NCBI GenBank assembly: GCA_015179025.1 | Contig: WHUX01000049.1 | Coordinates: 124,001 to 188,000, forward strand | Direction of reading: 5' to 3' | Length of the DNA: 64,000 nt | From: Terfezia claveryi | Taxonomy: Eukaryota > Ascomycota > Pezizomycetes > Pezizales > Pezizaceae | Part shown: piece after piece, positions 60,703-64,000 of the stretch | Layout: every line of letters begins with the position of its first letter | Numbering within the stretch: the stretch's first letter is position 1 | Notes under the pieces: generated by a model | Seen by the model: the letters and a program-made list of their open reading frames with translations, nothing else | Told to the model about the DNA's origin: nothing | The model's database searches: none | Translations under genes and position numbers: made by a program

Positions 60703-63700
60703 CATGTGTGGCTTAGTAGCGCACCTTTAGTTTGGGGTCAGTATTGCTTATGGTTAGGAGCATGAGGTTTTATGTGGAGAAGGTACCTAGGTACTGTAGG
60801 TAGGCACAGTAGGCACAGTAGGTACTTAGACAGTACATGTTGATGATGCAGGGCAATTTGTGATTCCTCTAAATACGTACGGTATGTACCAGGTCACCTT
60901 TTGCTGATATATACACTGTACATACTGTACTACTTACTCCCTTGCCGAAGGACATGCTTGAAACTCCCAATCCGCTGGGCCTTTCGTCAGAACTTTTTGC
61001 TTATACGTTACATAAGCAGTGTACCCATCCCTCAGTCTACCGTACCATTTGGCCCTCATATAGTGATATAGTTATATATAGTAATATATATAGTAAAATA
61101 CACATTCATAGAGCAGTATTACCTATTTATAATTACTTGCCTGACCATATCATATGAATGTACTGTATGTACCAGATCCTCTGGTTTATAATTTATAAAT
61201 AATATACAACATCCACAGTTGCCATCACCACGGTACTCTGAAAATAGGAGAGCCCCAGCTACTCAAGTATTCGGGACCAATGCCAGGTACACAGCACATG
61301 TCTGATTATGGCGATCATAATTCGGATGGTACCCCCAAGCCTTCACCCACAACAGCTGTCGCCTCAGTGAGAAATGCACGTAAGCCCACAATTAGCGTCC
61401 GACTGAACGCTTGTACGCACCACACACCGCGACCGGCCCTTAAATCAAGTTCATTCAAAAAAAAAAAGGTGTACAAATTTGTGGAACTTGCACAATTTAT
61501 ACACAACAATAGTAAGTACAAGGATTCACACATCTCGTGATTGGCCACCTCCTTCAATGATCACGAGTTACAGTAATGGACACCCTTGCTTAATGTCAGC
61601 TCCTGGGGTGCTGCATGGTTGAACCTGCCATATCGATGCGGAAATAATCTCTACGACAGTACAAGGGCATGCCTCATCTTACCTAATGGCAATATAACAG
61701 AGGAGGGAAACCTACCAGAAATATATATGTTTCGTCCAGCGAGCGATATCAATCGTACCATCCCTTGAGGTTTGTCGCATTCTATGGGTGTCAGCCTTGG
61801 CTGAATGGGGGCCCAAGGTAGAGGCCCCTCAAAGCGCCTTTTGCAACTCTTTCATGAGTACCGAAGTGGAGAAGATCAATGCCATAGGATAATTGTATTC
61901 ACATTGGCGTGGTCATGGACCTGGTGAATAGCCAAGGGTCCAAAGGAACTTGCCATGGCCACTACCTATTATATTACCGTACCTCTTGCATGCGTTGATG
62001 ATGCATCCTGAGAAAATGATTCAAACACCCACGACTTTAAGAATTCGAATACCCAGGGAACTGCCAAAATGGGTATCTCTCAAAAACCACCGACCTGATT
62101 AACTTGTTCAATGGCGTCTATGTGATCGGTACTGCCATAGGTGATTCTGATCGTTAGGGCTGGCGCTTTTTTTGACAGCGGGCAAGGGCAGAAGTAGTCT
62201 GGTTGCACGGGGCAGGAGCTCCTGGTGTGGTACTGGACTAATTGCCAAAAATCCGATGGTAAACATTTGGTGATTGTAGTCGGGCTTGAGTTGGAGTATA
62301 ACTCGAGTAGGTACGGGCCTTCATGACGAGGTGCAGCCAGCCCTGCTAAGAATATTCTGTCTTGTGCCTCCGTCAAGGGTCTACCGGTATTACGAGACTA
62401 CAGGTACCAGACAACCTCTCTCAGCTTTACAAAAGTGGTAATATTCGAGAACAATGCCACGTTCACATGCAGATGACCGATATTGTACCTACTCTACGCA
62501 TGAAACTGCCCCTGGCTTCCCACCATGACCAGGGGTCTTCATTCTCAGTATCACATTGGGGCAAATTACCTATGTCCAAGCATCGATACTGCTGCCATTC
62601 GACTTCCCGGCCTTTCTATCGATCCATAAAACTGCAATTCAGGTAATCAGACACAAGATATCCCCTCTTGACTGTTATTCCTTGAACAATTGGCCAAGTT
62701 CATAGTATAAGGCACTATAGTTTAATCTATATACTACAGGACGGAATCTCACAAACCTTGTTCATCCCCATTAGCATTCCTTAGGGCAGGGCCTGGACTT
62801 TTATTCGACGCAGTAGAATGGATTAGGTACCGGTACAGTATATCCCCTCTATATCCCCTCTCTATCCCTCTAGGGAACTAACGTACTCTTCTTTATGGCT
62901 TCCCCACCGATATCATGCAAGTTATATCTTGACTGATACTCAGCCCATCTTAACTTCCGGAGAGTACAAATGTCACCAGATTTATGCCACACTGGCCATG
63001 TTCTTGCCCCTCACCCGCAAGCATCCAACGCCCTGTGCTGCCACGCCTTCATCCTTGATTAATGGCTGCTCCATTGTAGAGGATGTATAGCTAGGTGATT
63101 TGAAGTGACAAGGGATAAGGCTACACTACACACATTGCTCCTGTATGCGTATGCGTGTGTTTAGTACTATACATGAATTTTGTGTTCTTTATGAGTGGGC
63201 CACCGGTTAGGCCACCGGTAATTGGGCAACAGGAACCAATCGTGAGTCCTATATCGTGTAGCAGTCAGGCACGAAGGGGTGCAGAGGTGCGTTTATAAGA
63301 ATTGAATCAGTCTCGCAACATCTTATACCAAAGAGGCATAGGCTCGTCCATGATAAGTACAACCTCTGTGACTCTTTTTTTCATACAGAATATCCAGGGC
63401 GTTGGGCAGCGAGCGACCGCCACTCAACTCCATCCGGCCCATACATCCCCCCCCCGCAGTGTCTGAGCTGCTGGAGGCACGTCATCATCGTCACCACTCA
63501 AGCAGTACCGCTTCAACAGCGAATGGGCGTTGTGGATTATGCATGATCGTCTCAGGCTGCACCTGTAGCTAAATTAGATAGACGTCGAGTCCGCGACAAC
63601 AACCTGCAACAACAGCGGAGAACACCCTCAGCAAGCAACGAACGATCAACACCAGCCAACGGCCACAGGGATAGCCCTCGTGCCCTTTGCCCCTCCCGCG

Positions 63701-64000
63701 GCGGCCAGACAACACTTGGCCGAGGCTGGCTGGAGGTGCAAGTGTCAGTCGGGCTTTGTACCACCACCAATCGTCCTCGCTTCCAGTGAACCCTGTCCCG
63801 GGCAGCGCAAGAAAGCTAGGTACCATTGAGCGGGCGTTTCAGATCAACCAGATTGCCTCGCCCCACAGGTTCTCTCTATATTTCGCCCTCGTCATCTCAT
63901 CCACCACCGGCCAGTACCATAAAAATTACTCTGGGTCGCATTAGAGGTGTGTGGTTTGCTCCATTTGACTTGGTTCGGTCTTCCTTATGAGATTGTCCTT
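60063..64000. other. 3.9-kb terminal interval, no supportable gene
   Basis: Upstream of the NRP1-like gene and up to the window edge. The first 640 nt are ATG-free on the minus strand and purine-rich on the plus strand, with G runs at 60550-60571. From 60780 to 61220 it is AT-rich with loose GTAC/TACTGT repeats and TATATAG tracts. 61280-62650 has short frames with no recognisable family. 63400-63900 is GC-richer and may be the promoter of a gene beyond the edge. Confidence 0.5.

Noticed and set aside
61280..62650. Several frames of 60-98 codons near the window end, including 62080-62376 on the minus strand
   Set aside because: No family resemblance and no consistent splice linking; treated as chance frames.

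Overview
The window is nuclear DNA from a filamentous ascomycete (Pezizomycotina). Genes are eukaryotic, on both strands, and split by many short GT-AG introns of mostly 45-75 nt. The protein set is fungal, including glycogen synthase, a Tra1 pseudokinase, Gid7, and Fal1/eIF4A3. The high intron number (15 exons in TRA1, 14 in VMA1, 10 in QNS1) would fit an early-diverging group such as Pezizomycetes or Orbiliomycetes, but that placement is a guess. There are no bacterial, phage, CRISPR, rRNA or convincing tRNA features.

Layout. 1-500 (+): 3' end of glycogen synthase. 1489-5833 (-): FGAM synthase (purine synthesis). 6605-18803 (-): TRA1, the activator-binding scaffold of SAGA/NuA4. 20225-22411 (-): TFIIIC subunit of the Tfc1/Sfc1/GTF3C5 family. 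23269-25989 (+): PP2A B56 regulatory subunit. 27104-29278 (-): GID7/WDR26 of the GID/CTLH ubiquitin ligase. 33578-36142 (+): V-ATPase subunit A. 36588-37850 (+): MAT2B/RmlD-like reductase. 38393-39940 (-): FAL1/eIF4A3. 40241-41919 (+): PRP9/SF3a60. 42443-45132 (-): glutamine-dependent NAD synthetase. 45812-50100 (-): unrecognised 1374-residue protein with a likely C-terminal propeller. 53180-55359 (+): RA-PH domain protein. 58084-60062 (-): Nrp1-like RNA-binding protein. 60063-64000 has no supportable gene.

I joined exons by hand from splice signals. For TRA1, VMA1, QNS1, FAL1, PRP9, FGAM synthase, MAT2B-like, B56, TFIIIC, NRP1-like, RA-PH and the unknown gene the exon lengths sum to an uninterrupted frame. 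GID7 also closes, with one base of uncertainty at one boundary.

Most genes are conserved housekeeping functions and do not form a cluster or pathway. Two splicing-related genes (FAL1 and PRP9) share a 300-bp divergent promoter. The most unusual signals are regulatory. Three genes (GID7, RA-PH, NRP1-like) lie beside the largest intergenic gaps and have about 960, 875 and 640 nt upstream of the start codon with no ATG in any sense-strand frame, which suggests very long, scanning-protected 5' leaders. The NRP1-like protein carries an N-terminal DEDDh-exonuclease-like domain whose catalytic residues look lost. B56 has a possible alternatively spliced Arg/Ser-rich tail. I found no convincing novel multi-gene system.
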